Of a DNA stretch of 47,911 nt, positions 1-10,115 are shown one piece after another. The translations under genes were made by a program, and so were the position numbers. This stretch comes from Pinguiococcus pyrenoidosus (Eukaryota; Sar; Pinguiophyceae; Pinguiochrysidales; Pinguiochrysidaceae): NCBI GenBank assembly GCA_019677205.1, contig JAAMXY010001233.1:1-47911 (forward strand). The letters are read 5' to 3'. The notes under the pieces were generated by a model. The model did not search any database and was not told the DNA's origin. It saw only the letters and a program-made list of their open reading frames with translations. The stretch's first letter is position 1; the number at the start of each line of letters is the position of its first letter.

Positions 1-543
1 TTCCCGCGGACTCCTTGAAAACTCCAAGCTTGCGGAAATCTGCGCTTGTTCTGCTGTGCTTCGCTGTGAACAAGAGTCCGTGGATTTTCGCGGAAGATGC
101 AAACTATCGATCCAGAGTGTCTTCTCACGATACGAACGGACCGTGAAAAGAAGTCAATGAAAGCCAACGAAAATTTAGTATGGAGAGGTAAATGAACGAA
201 TGAAAACTTTCTCTCACTGGAAGATCAAGCAGCCGTTCTGTGATCGCGAAAGCTGCTGGCGTTCTTCAAACGGCTCAGGCGGCTTCTTCTTCATCATGCT
301 CGGCAGGCAGGGTGGCAATTGCAATGACCACTTGCCCAACTTCCGCAAGACGCACTGGCCAGGCCACCGCCCTCTCAAAGGAACTTTCTGCTCCGTCTCC
401 GAGCCTTTCATGCACGCGGAAACCCGCGGGCCATTCCCCGCTGCTCATTTTGCTGCAGCGATGCCAGGATCAAGAGTGACGGGAGCAGGAATGAAGAGGA
501 GCTTCTTCGGGAATTTCCCCGGCATCTCGCATCCTCCTGTACT
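1..543. other. Upstream spacer, no gene recognised
   Basis: I see no convincing coding sequence here. The open frames on both strands are short, overlap one another and have the composition of random GC-rich frames. The stretch ends at the stop codon of the minus-strand glycosyltransferase gene, so it probably holds that gene's 3' UTR plus the flank of a gene outside the window. Confidence 0.5.
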
Positions 544-1749
544 CTAGAGGTAGAAAATCTCCAAGAAGTCTCTGAGAGGGAGCCTGGTCACTCCCAGGCC
601 CATGAAATGCAGGATCCGATCCAGCGCTCGTTCGCGAGGATGTCTTCGGATCGTTGGCAAGGGCGGGTCCGAGCCTTGCAGCGGCTTGGACGCTAGACCA
701 GCATCTCTCGCGAGGTCCGGATGCTGCACAAGCGTGGCCCAGAGCATCCGCTTGTTCAGTCCGTCAAGATGTGGGCCCGATGCCTCGTTCGCCATCTGGT
801 AGATCCTTCGTCGGGCCACCAAGGAGGGGTCGTCGCCGCAGGTCTTGACCTCGCAAGGCCAAAGACCCGCCGCCTTGAACTTGCCGATCTTTGAACGCTT
901 GCGCGCGACCCAGTTGTTGTGGACCACCACCGGATTCTTCTCTTTGATCCACTGGGGCGTCCATTCCACGACGCTTCCCTCGGGAAACTCCTCCGCGAGC
1001 TTGAACACCTTCAGCCCAGGTACCGCCGCTATCGCTTCGTTGAACTTGCCCATGTTGTGCGTCGGCCCGCCCTCCATGAGCCCGGCCCAATGCTCCATCA
1101 TGGCTAGCGTGCGTTCGTTCCGCCGGGCGGCCATGAAGCCCGGGTTCAGCAGGTTCCTGGGGTCGTCAAAGCTGGTTGACTTGCGGGATACCATGTGCGT
1201 CTGAGCCCAGACGTCGTAGTCTCCCACAAACGTAGGGATGGGGTCACGGAGCCACATCACGTCCGAATCCGTGAAGATGATCGCGCAGTGCTGCTTCAAA
1301 GCCGCAAAGAGGTACTGCCTGTTCGTAGCGACGAATGAGGCCAACAGACTCGACTTCGAAGGCGTCTCGGCAGATTTGTCTCACCCTCTTCGCGACATGA
1401 GCGTCTTGAAGTTCTCGCTTTTGTAATCCATGGACCTGCCGAGGGAGAGCTCCAGCGCGTCTGCCCCCAGGATGTCGCTCTGCCTGCTGACGGTGCTGTC
1501 CGGCGGCAGGAAGGCCGCGTAGCCCGGCGTGGACAGCACTTCAAAGGCCTCGTCGTCCTCCGCGATGATTTCCAGACTCGGCGGCTCCTTCATGGTCTCT
1601 CGCACTCGTTTGTAGATGACGATCCAATTGCTCATGATATCCAAATACTGGTGAGACGCCGTCATGATGATGTGGAAGCGCTCCTGTCCAGAGCACTCCA
1701 GGGCGTTTGCCGTCGTGGCCACGAGCGCCCAAAGCAACACCGCGAACAT
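544..1749 (-). CDS. Nucleotide-diphospho-sugar transferase (DUF271/GT77-like), paralogue A
   Basis: Two exons, complement(544..1318, 1385..1749), intron 1319-1384 (66 bp, donor GTGAGA, acceptor AACAG, phase 2), giving 379 residues. The first ~16 residues are a clear signal peptide (MFAVLLWALVATTANA), so the protein enters the secretory pathway. Residues ~137-147 read FTDSDVMWLRDP, the DxD metal/nucleotide-sugar site (D139-S-D141) followed by the WLRDP block typical of the nucleotide-diphospho-sugar transferase family that includes plant GT77 arabinosyl- and xylosyltransferases. A second conserved block, LNPGFMAARRNERT, and the late HNNW motif also fit. It probably transfers a sugar in the Golgi or ER lumen; donor and acceptor cannot be read from sequence. 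The next gene upstream is a close paralogue in the same orientation. Confidence 0.85.
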
Positions 1750-2437
1750 CTTGACGCCGCAGCGGCTTGGAGGACCAAAGCTTCACCAGGAGAGACGAAG
1801 GAGCGGGACACAGAGGTCGCGAGACACTTGGGGATTCCGGAGGAAGAATTCCGATCGAGGTACTACGTCTGCTGTCAGGACGCCACTGTCGTTTCACGCG
1901 CTGAGCCCAGGAACGGAGCAAGGGCGTCAGCTCATCCTGCGCGCGTCGAGAAGGGCGAGCCCGATGAGGGCGGAAACTCGCCGCACCTTCACTTCGTTGC
2001 TGGTTGCAGAAAGGGGCACTTGGGCGAATAATGATTCCGATCGTCGTGGAACTGCCAGTCGTTGAATCTTTCAACCGTGCGTTTCTCGACTTCACGACTT
2101 CGTCTCCCGCCTTGGAGGGCACCTGTCCGTGCTCGGAGGCAGCAACGGGAAGCTGGGTGGATGGGCGGATCATAGCTTGGCGGCGGTACCACAGTGGGTG
2201 TGTGTCGTTGGAAGGTTGGACGGTTGGAAGGTTGGACGGTTGGAAGGTTGGAAGGTTGGAAGGTTGGAAGGCTCAAGGGTTGAACGGGTGGAAGGTGGCA
2301 AGAGCTGGCAGGGACGGAATTAGATTGGGAGCGTTCTATCGCAGAACCTCCAGGTGGCGGGCTCCTTCTACTTGGGTCTGAAAGTGGGCTCTAAAGTGTG
2401 CTCCTCCCGCCCCGTTCGACGCGTCTCTTGAAGCTGT
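1750..2437. other. Spacer between the tandem glycosyltransferase paralogues
   Basis: It holds the promoter/5' UTR of paralogue A (reading left) and the 3' end of paralogue B. Apart from a minisatellite at 2207-2296 I see no gene. The open frames across it on both strands have no recognisable motif and owe part of their length to the repeat. Confidence 0.5.
2207..2296. repeat. Minisatellite of TTGGAAGG/TTGGACGG units
   Basis: About ten near-perfect 8-bp units (TTGGAAGG, some TTGGACGG, the last ones degenerate) run head to tail between the two glycosyltransferase genes. It is noncoding as far as I can tell. Its position between two paralogues makes it a candidate for unequal exchange, but that is inference. 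Confidence 0.9.
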
Positions 2438-3659
2438 CTAGTGGTAGAAAATCTCCATGTACCCCTTGACAGGCAGCGACATGGACCCACTCGAGCCCAG
2501 CAACCGGAGCAGGCGGTCAAGGCTGCGCTCCTTGGGGTGCTTGGCGGGAAACGGCTCCGGAGGCTCACGCCCTTTCAGCGGCCGCGTGGCAAAGCCTGCG
2601 GCCTTCGCGAGCTCTGGGTTCTGGACCAGCGCCAGCCAGAGACTGCTCGCGCTCATCTCCTTCCTCTTCGCGCCCATCTCCTGGGTGGCAATCTCGTACA
2701 GCCGCCGCCTTGCTACCATCGTTGGGTCATCGCACGTCTTGGGGTCGCAGGGCCAGAGACCCGACTTGACGAATCTGTTCTTCTTCGAGTCCTTGCGGCC
2801 CACCCAGTTGTTGTGCACCACGACCGGCTTGCTTTGCTTGATCCATTCCTCCGTCCAGTCCATCATGTTCCCCTCGGGAAAGTCGCCCTTGAGTCGGAAG
2901 ACCTTCACCCCCGGCACCGCCGCGAGCGCATCGTTGAACTTGCCCATGTTGTGCGTGGGCCCGTCCTGCATCAAGTCGGTCCACTTCTGCATGACGGCAA
3001 TGGTGCGCTCGTTGCTGCGCACCGCCATGAAGCCCGGATTCACCAGCGCCTCCGGGTCGTCGAAGCTCCCTTCCGTCCGGGTCTTCACGTGCACCTGGCC
3101 CCAGATGTCGTAGTCGCCCTTGAAGCGCGGGAACGGATCGTCCAGCCACATCACGTCCGAGTCCGTGAACAGAACGCGGCAATGCTTCCTCAGCGTTTCC
3201 AGCAGGTAGCGCCTGCAGGTTGTGCCGCGAAGAGGGCGTTGAGAGCAGGTTAGTGAAACGCCGCAGACGGCAGTCGCCTCGCGAGGCGTCTCCCTACCCT
3301 CTCCTGGACATCAGCGTCTTGAAGCCCTGGCTCTGGAAGGTGATGGACTCTCCGCCGGTGAGCTCTTCCCCGGCGCCCGGAATGGCGCTCTGGCTGGTGA
3401 CGACGGTGTCTGGCGGCAGGAACTCCGCGTACGCTGGCAGCGACAGCAGCTCGTAGGCCTCGTCGTCCTCGGCAATGATCTCCAGCGTGGGCGGGTTCTT
3501 CATCTTCGCCAACGCGCGCTTGTAGATGATCACCCAGTTGCTCACGATGTCCAGATACTGGTGCGACGCCGTCATGACCACGTGATAGCGCTCCTCGCCC
3601 GTGCACTCGCCGGCCTTGGCCGTCGCCAGCAGCGCCCACAGCGCCAGCAAGGCAAGCAT
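2438..3659 (-). CDS. Nucleotide-diphospho-sugar transferase (DUF271/GT77-like), paralogue B
   Basis: Two exons, complement(2438..3212, 3298..3659), intron 3213-3297 (85 bp, donor GTAGGG, acceptor CTGCAG, phase 2), giving 378 residues. The ATG at 3659 is chosen because it opens a signal peptide (MLALLALWALLATAKA); the frame stays open upstream to 3842, but that extension has no such leader. The FTDSDVMWLDDP block carries the DxD site (D138-S-D140), and VNPGFMAVRSNERT and HNNWVGRK match paralogue A. The second exon is exactly as long as in paralogue A (775 bp) and the intron sits at the same codon, so the pair arose by tandem duplication. Predicted lumenal glycosyltransferase of unknown substrate. 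Confidence 0.85.
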
Positions 3660-4218
3660 CCTGTCGTTGCACTTGCACCCGGCGTCGCCGCCGTTGATAG
3701 AATGCAATGTCTTCGTCTCCCTTCTTTGCCTTCGTAGAAGGCAAAGCCTATGGCTGCGCAACCGCGAGATCTTCTTGGGTGCCCTTATCGAACATGTATC
3801 ATAGCAACCGCTGTCGATGCGAAACGTTCCCTTGCGGAACACCCATCTAAATGCATGATAAAAAGTCCGGAAAAAAGCAACGAGAAACGGTATCTATCGA
3901 GTGTTTAAAGACAGCAAGAAAAACCTCCAAAGCCAACACCTTCTGATTGGACGCCATTCGTGGATGCCGCCCTCCCATTGAGCACGTGGGCTGACAGAAC
4001 CATCTGGATGCTTTGTAGACCCCGACAAAACGAGGAGGAGCGCCGCGAGTCTCCAAGAGATCGCGCCACAGTCTTGCCGGAGCGCGCGCGCGTGCCAGAT
4101 TGCTTCAGGAACAGAGTGCTGCTTGACCAGTCTGGGCGGTCGGGTAACTTTCTGAACCTATCGGAGTGTGGAGGCGCCGCCGCGGTGTTCGACGGTTGAC
4201 CGAAAGCAGTGCGAAGCG
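3660..4218. promoter_or_regulatory. Divergent intergenic region
   Basis: It separates the start of glycosyltransferase B (minus) from the start of the MFS transporter (plus), so it should contain two promoters. It includes a short AT-richer patch near 3840-3930. No defined promoter element can be assigned by eye. Confidence 0.5.
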
Positions 4219-6641
4219 ATGGAGCAGCCGCCGAAGCAGACGTGGAAAGAGCGCGCGAAGAGCTTCCTGGGCACTTTCTATACCAGCCGGTGGCTGAGTC
4301 TGTACGCCAGCCTTCTGCTGGCTTCCATCAGTGATGTGTCGCTGTCCTTCAGCGTGTTCTCGGCGGCCGCCGTGGACGACAAGGGATACACGGAGGACGA
4401 CATGCGCTACGCGGCCTCCGTGGGTGCATTTGGACGGTACCTGGGCGCGTTCGCCACCGGCATCCTCGGCACCTTCTTGGGGCCGAAGCTCAGCGTCCTC
4501 ACGGGCATCACGCTGGTGACGACGTCCTTGGGAAGCCTATCGAGCTACGCGGAGAGGAACTCGAAGGCCAGCGTGGACGCCATCGCTTCCGCGTATCTCT
4601 TCGGCATGATCGGCTTCGCCTTCTTCGCCACCACCTTGGTCACGGTGTCCATGAAGAACTTCCCCTCGACGAGCCACGGCGCCATCGCTGGGCTCACCAA
4701 GGCGTTCCTGAACCTGTCACCGACATTCCTCAACGTGCTGTACGCCATGTTCCACACGGACAACAATCGCGAACCGGATGCGGACTCGGCTGGCAACTTC
4801 CTGCAGACGGTCGTCGTGCTCGTGCTGCTCTTTGGCCTGGCGACCTTCGTGCTGATCAACATCATCCCCACGAGCACCGTTCCCTACACCTTCGAGACCA
4901 GCCAGAAGCTCCCGATCACGCTCTTCCCGTGGTATATGCACTTCGGCGTCCTCGTGCTCATGCTCTTCATACTCGATACCTGCGCGGCGTACGGAGCGGA
5001 TCCCGGGACGGGCGCGGGCGTGGCCCTCCTCGTGAGCATGCTCCTTCTGCTCTCCCTGATTCCCATGTACCACGGACCTGTGCTGCGGAAGAGGGAGGGA
5101 GGGCAACTGGACCTGGACGCCCTGCTCTTCAGCCGCGCGACGGAGCTCAATACGCTTGGTAGGCTTGTCTTGCGACTCGCACGTGACATTTGCATCTGCA
5201 TTTGCATTTGCATTTGCGGTTGCGGTTGCGGCTGCGGTTACGGTTGCGTTTGCGGTTGCGGTTGCTAAACAGGGCGACGAACGGCCCGACTTCCTCTTCC
5301 ATCGCTAGGCCTGTCCAAGAAGGTCAAGGCAAAACAGAGGGCCGCGGCGGCAGGTAGATCGCAGCGGGCACTGCTGCTTGTACGTGCGGAGCTGACCTGC
5401 GGTTGTGCTTTGCGAACAGGCGAAGGCAAGTCGCAGGGCCAGGGTCAGGGAGGAAGCGCTTCGAACTTCTTCGACTCCGATCTTTTTGAGGACGATGGTA
5501 CGTCCGCCAATGCACGATGGCGGGGCGTGGGCCGACCTAACGAAGCGCGCTTTTCGCAGATGGCGCTGTCGACGAGGCAGCAGAAGAGCGCGAGCTGTAC
5601 GTGATACCGGAGGAGGAGGATAACTATGCGGGAGGCCTCCTCGACATGCTGCCGGCGTGGGTGGACAAAGGGGCGTGTGGGCACCAGGGCGCTCTGCGAG
5701 ACCGGGCATTTTGGATTCTTTTCCTGGTGCAGGTGCTGGGTGAGGGAACGGGCATCTTGATTGTGCGTCACATGCCGCAGATCCTCAGAGCCGCGAAGCA
5801 CGACGAGGAGGCAAGTCCGCGGCGCTGGCTCAACACCATCGTGGGTCTTTCCGTGGCCATCGGTGGCGCGTGCGTCGGGGACATTTCCGACACGCTGCTC
5901 AAGCAGGGCTTCCCGCGAACCCAGGCCATGGCGGGCGTGATCGGCGTCCAGGCCTTTGCGGCGCTCATTGCGTCCACGAGCGATCCGGACCTGGTGCAGC
6001 TCGCGTTCGTGCTGAGCGGCCTGTGCTACGGTGCCGTCGTGGCGCTGGGCGTGGCACTTTGTGCTGACCTCTTTGGCGTGAAGCATTTTGGCACGAACTT
6101 TGCGTATCTTCAGCTCGCTACCGCGGTAGGTGCTCAGGAACATTGGGCTAATTGACATTGGGCGTACGGCGGCTCACCTGTGCTTCCTGTGCTTCCTGTG
6201 CTTCCTGTGCTTCCGGTTGTTGTCGTCGTCGTTGTGGTTTCGATTCCTGTCCCTGTTGCGGTTGTCGTGTTTTTCCCCCAGGTCTCGAGCCTCACCTTCG
6301 CCACCAGCACGATTCGCCTCGGCTTTCCTCAGACGGACACTTCGGTGGACCTGGCAGCGGAGGCGGAGCCGCAGCTGTTCGAGTCCGATGACTATGCGTA
6401 CTGCGGAGGCGCTCACTGCTTCGGCCCCGCGCTCGCGATCGGCGGGATCGGCTGCATCGTGGCGGCGACCCTGGCGGGCCATGTCCTTCCAAACACGAGG
6501 ACGGGCAAGAGACGAATCGCAGCCCCGGCCGCGGCGCATCGAGCCACGCGAAACGCAATACAACAACTAGAAGGACCACTGAGCGTCGCAGCTGCCATGC
6601 AAGCGGGAGCGTCCGCTGCTCACCGGACAGCGATGGCCTGA
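4219..6641 (+). CDS. MFS transporter, nodulin-like family
   Basis: Four exons, join(4219..5158, 5420..5497, 5560..6125, 6282..6641), giving 647 residues. The introns (261, 62 and 156 bp) use GTAGGC, GTACGT and GTAGGT donors and keep the frame exactly. The N-terminal half has about six hydrophobic helices starting at SLYASLLLASISD, with GYTEDDMRYAASVGAFGRYLGAF resembling the nodulin-like domain that opens plant and protist MFS transporters. After a soluble acidic loop encoded by exons 2-3 (FEDDDGAVDEAAEEREL) a second set of helices follows (FWILFLVQVLGEGTGILI, LVQLAFVLSGLCYGAVVALG). The ATG at 4219 is preferred over the in-frame one at 4168 because MEQPPKQTWKERAK leads directly into the domain; either is possible. 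The substrate cannot be inferred. Confidence 0.82.
5188..5266. repeat. Hexanucleotide repeat in MFS intron 1
   Basis: TGCATT-type units pass into TGCGGT-type units, ending just before an unused CAG. The tract stays open in the exon 1 frame, so a naive ORF reads it as a CICICGCG tail, but the frame-preserving splice to 5420 removes it. Confidence 0.85.
6178..6216. repeat. TGTGCTTCC tandem repeat in MFS intron 3
   Basis: Four copies of a 9-bp unit TGTGCTTCC lie within the intron upstream of a pyrimidine-rich acceptor (TTTTCCCCCAG, ending 6281). They may extend the polypyrimidine tract. Confidence 0.85.
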
Positions 6642-7424
6642 GATTTTGATGAGCCTCCGAGTTTGCTAGTCCTGTGTGTTGTATCCTTGACGATCGAAGT
6701 CAAGATTTGAAGAAATGAACAGCTGCAGTCCTCTGTCTTCATTGATCCTTGTCTTTTGGTCTTGTGTCTCTTCCCCCTCCTGCGTCGGTTCAGGGCGTGA
6801 TTCCGTCGAATCGCTCCCGCCGCCCGCAAACACCTCGGTCCAGCGGTGGCAATTGCGGCGAGCAAGGACGATTCCGTCGAGCAGACTGGACGCGCAGGAC
6901 ATGTCGGGTGTCCGTTCCCGACGTCGGCGTGCCGAGGTCCGGCGGGTCCGGCCGACAATCGACGCAAACCAACCGGAAAGTTGAAGCGCATCCGATCGCT
7001 TGAAGGTGGGGAAGAAATTCGCGCCATCTCAGCGTCCCTGGCGGTCCCGGGCTAAAGGTATGCGTCATCGATGTGCCCTCGCACCATTGGCTGAAGCGCC
7101 ACCGGTCTTCGCGGACTACTCGAGGATTGGTGCCACGGTAGTAAAGCTGTGATGGAATTTGCGTATAGAATTCCACTCGATTCTGGCGGGCGCCCGTGTC
7201 TCAATGACGACGCCCGCCGCAGCGTCACTGCAATCTGGCCAGGAATCACAAGGACAAAAGCAGCGAATCTTGATGTACGCCCCGATACTCCAAAATTTAA
7301 AAGTATGCCGGTTCTCGAGGACGTCTGCTTGTCCGCCAATAAATGCCCACTGAATCTTTTGATATCCGTCAATACAACGCGGCCACAACGCTTCCCCCGC
7401 GTTACAACATCATACACGTGGCGT
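6642..7424. other. Intergenic region downstream of the MFS gene
   Basis: No gene recognised. It holds the 3' UTR of the transporter and the upstream region of the next plus-strand gene. Several open frames overlap on both strands, none with a recognisable motif. Confidence 0.5.
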
Positions 7425-8109
7425 ATGGACCTCGTGAGAAGTCGGAAGCATCTTTCGTGCGGCTTGTCCATTGCAACGGCCTGTGCGCTGTGGGGCGTCG
7501 ACGCCACCGCCGCGTTGTTGGCGCCTGGCGCCTGCTGTGAGTGCCCGCATGCTGAGTCGCCGCCAACGTTGGCGACGCGCCCATGCGCGATGGCGCAAGC
7601 GCGACGGAGACTTCTGCGAGCTCATGGTAGATTCCCTGCTACGTGCGCTGTCCATCAGCTGCTGGAACCAAGCCGAGAGCACTCAGGAGCTGCTCGACTG
7701 CCCCGAGCTACGACATCGCGCTGGGTCGGAGGACACGGAGAAGACCTCTGACGACGACAGCGAGGAGGACGCGGAATCTCCGGAATCCATGGCGCCCCTG
7801 CCCTCCATTCTGAAGACAGATGCGAGGGCGAGGTGCATCAGACCTGCGTCGTGGCTGTCGGCTCGCCGGAGGAGGGTGGCGTTCTGCAATCGGGTGGAGA
7901 TCCTGCTCATCCCCAAGCCGTACATGGACGAGCAGGAACGAGAGCGCTTCTGGTGGTCGGATCGGCAGTATATGAAGAATGCAAGACAGCTTCTTGCGGA
8001 ACGCAATGGAGATGGTTCCTTGCTGCTTAAGTGTCAGCAGGACGACACCGAGCCGAAGGAGCTGCCGAGACATGAGCACGGGGACGAGGAAGTGGGGGAG
8101 ACGGTCTGA
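7425..8109 (+). CDS. Small acidic protein with an RVxF-like motif, function unknown
   Basis: The well-supported part is the C-terminal frame ending at 8109: an acidic Ser/Asp/Glu stretch, then SILKT, RRRVAFCNRVEILLIP and ERERFWWSDRQYMKNARQL. A basic RVAF tetrapeptide before VEILLIP and a following WW segment looks like a protein phosphatase 1 RVxF docking site. This pattern of a short V-x-F strand followed by WW is common in uncharacterised protist proteins. My preferred model is join(7425..7536, 7610..8109), 203 residues, using a consensus GTGAGT donor at 7537; it gives a hydrophobic N-terminus. Alternatives are single-exon starts at ATG 7549 (very Arg-rich, so less likely) or ATG 7624. The function is not recognised. 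Confidence 0.45.
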
Positions 8110-8402
8110 CGAGATGTTGTGAATGCGCCCGGTCTCCGTGACAGAGATCGGCGTGTTGCTGTGAGATGCGACAAACGATGTCGAGATTTTGTGTTTGTTG
8201 GCGGAAGGGTCGCGAGCAAGGTGAACCAAAGAAAAAGCGATTGCTCCAAGGAAGACTGTGCCCAACGTGAACGTATATGTGCGATGATTGTGAAGAAATC
8301 CGAAGAACAAGTGTCTGCGAGTCTCGACGAGCCTCGTTCCTGGCCACGAACGACAGCTTTTTATGATCCACATGCACTTCCACCTGGCCAACTTGATGAA
8401 TG

Positions 8403-9587
8403 CTACTGGTGGACCGGATTCGCGGCCAGCCAGTCGCCTTCGATAAGCCTACACTTGGAAAAGACGTCTGCCTCCAGAGAGTCTCCGCAAGTGTACATGA
8501 AAGCTACAACTTCTTCGGAGGAGGGTGCTACGCGTTCGTCAGAACCAGCGGTTGACTCTACGGTCACGCTTACTTCTACACGCGATACGGTACCCGCGAT
8601 CTTACGGATGGCTTCTTGGCAGGTCCGTTCGAAGGTCAGAAGCGCTTCGCTCTTGTTGCGCATTTCAACCACAGCTCCCTTGACGTGGTGGTTTGGATTC
8701 CCAGTATGCACCACGAACGGGGTCTCCGAGCCCGGGGCTAGGAACAGCTGGTAGCCCATCAGTGTTGCTGGAGTTGAGCTGGCGGAGGGGCCGCCTGCGG
8801 ACTCCTCCATGTCTGCAGGCACTTTCCCGTACATGAAGACGTTCCTGGTGCTGAAGGCGGCTGCTTTGCAGTCCTTGTCCTCGGCGCCGAGTATCTCGAT
8901 CTTGACGTCACTCGCAGCCTTCTTACCGCCTTTCCGCTTCCAAGGGGGAACTTCCGCTCGCACTCGCGAAGTTTTGGGCCGCCTCCTTCGGGGCTGGACG
9001 GTGTCGTGATACGCATTCGTTCTCCCGGCAGCGCCCTCCTTGTCCTCTGCGTGAGACTCCTTCGTCTCCTCCCCTACCTCGACCGTGTGGGCCGCAGAGA
9101 TCCGCCGCTGCTCGGCGAGGATCGCCTCGGCGCTGAAGTTCAGGCACTTTTCGCACTCACACCCTGCCTTCATCAGGCAAGTCATTGATCTTGCTGTGAC
9201 GCGCTTGGGGCGGGGCGCCGCTTCGGCTTCGTTCTTCTGCATACGCTCTTCCCTTTTCGGCATGGCCGCTTCCACCATGTCGGCATTCTGGGGAAGCATC
9301 TTCTTCAAGCCCTGCACGATCTGCTCGCGGTCCAAGCCCTCATTGGCCTTGGCCTCGTAAAACGCCTTGGCCTACAACAACGTTGCCACAACCGGATGAG
9401 CTTCCTTCGACAGTAAAAGCCTGCGCAGCCACGACAACCCAGTCTTGCTGCACGCAATGATGCTGGGCAGGACAGCACACCATCACCACCGCGGATGGGG
9501 TGGAGACCTTCGCAGTGTTCTGTGCAGCAGTACCTGGCTGTAGGCCTCAGCGTCGAGCTCTTGGAATGCGGAGGCACCGGCTCCCAT
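8403..9587 (-). CDS. Uncharacterised protein with a possible N-myristoylation signal
   Basis: Two exons, complement(8403..9371, 9534..9587), intron 9372-9533 (162 bp, donor GTACTG, acceptor TTGTAG, phase 0), giving 340 residues. The first exon encodes only MGAGASAFQELDAEAYSQ. The second continues AKAFYEAKANEGLD into a charged helical region, then a Cys-rich patch (CLMKAGCECEKCLNF), a basic linker (PRRRRPKTSR, WKRKGGKK) and a conserved-looking C-terminal half (VFMYGKVPADME, GYQLFLAPGSETPFVVHTGNPNH). Gly2 with Ser6 is the classic N-myristoyltransferase pattern, which suggests membrane association. I do not recognise the family. It is tail to tail with the RVxF protein (293 bp) and head to head with the LRR/EF-hand gene. 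Confidence 0.7.
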
Positions 9588-10115
9588 CCTTTCCCTACTG
9601 CACGTCTCCGTCCGGTTCCTTGCAGTGCTTGCGGTGCGGCTGCAGGACGACGAGCAGAAGCTGAGACGCAGGGGTGAGCCTTCCAAGTGGCGGTGAAATC
9701 GTTACGCGAGATGCTTGCAGATCAGCCGCTGGCCCGCTTCCTTCCAGCGCCGTACTACACGGCACCAAAGGAATCAGTTGAAAGTTGAAACGATCCTCCT
9801 TGTCCAATCGATGTGATCTAGTGGAGCATTTTTCATATTTGAAGATGTGACCTCGACCAATCAGCAAGTATTTTCGCTTCGAATCCCGAAAGCAGTTATA
9901 TCAAACATGTTTTGATTTTGATTTTTCACAATTATAGAAAAAATCTCTGGGCAGTGTGAAACGCCCTTTGCCGTGCTTCTTGGTCCGGGAAGTCCGCACA
10001 GGGTCCGGCGGCGGTTCCGGGAGGCTTGTTGATGGCACGAAGGCACGAAGACGGCCGACTTCGATGGACAGGGGCGATGCCCTGCGGTCTTTCGCTGGCC
10101 GAAGCTTAGGTTTCG
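9588..10115. promoter_or_regulatory. Divergent intergenic region with an AT-rich core
   Basis: It lies between two divergently read genes. The stretch 9895-9945 is markedly AT-rich (TTTTGATTTTGATTTTTCAC) compared with its surroundings and is the likely shared promoter core. Confidence 0.5.

Noticed and set aside
200-547. 115-codon plus-strand frame in the first 550 bases
   Set aside because: No recognisable protein pattern and it overlaps the 3' end of the opposite-strand gene.
2441-3253. Long plus-strand open frames (270 and 218 codons) opposite glycosyltransferase B
   Set aside because: They mirror the antisense of a strongly supported coding exon and arise from its GC-rich codon use; no motif of their own.
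9870-9892. tRNA B-box-like sequence TTCGAATCCCG
   Set aside because: No matching A box, anticodon arm or acceptor stem can be folded around it.
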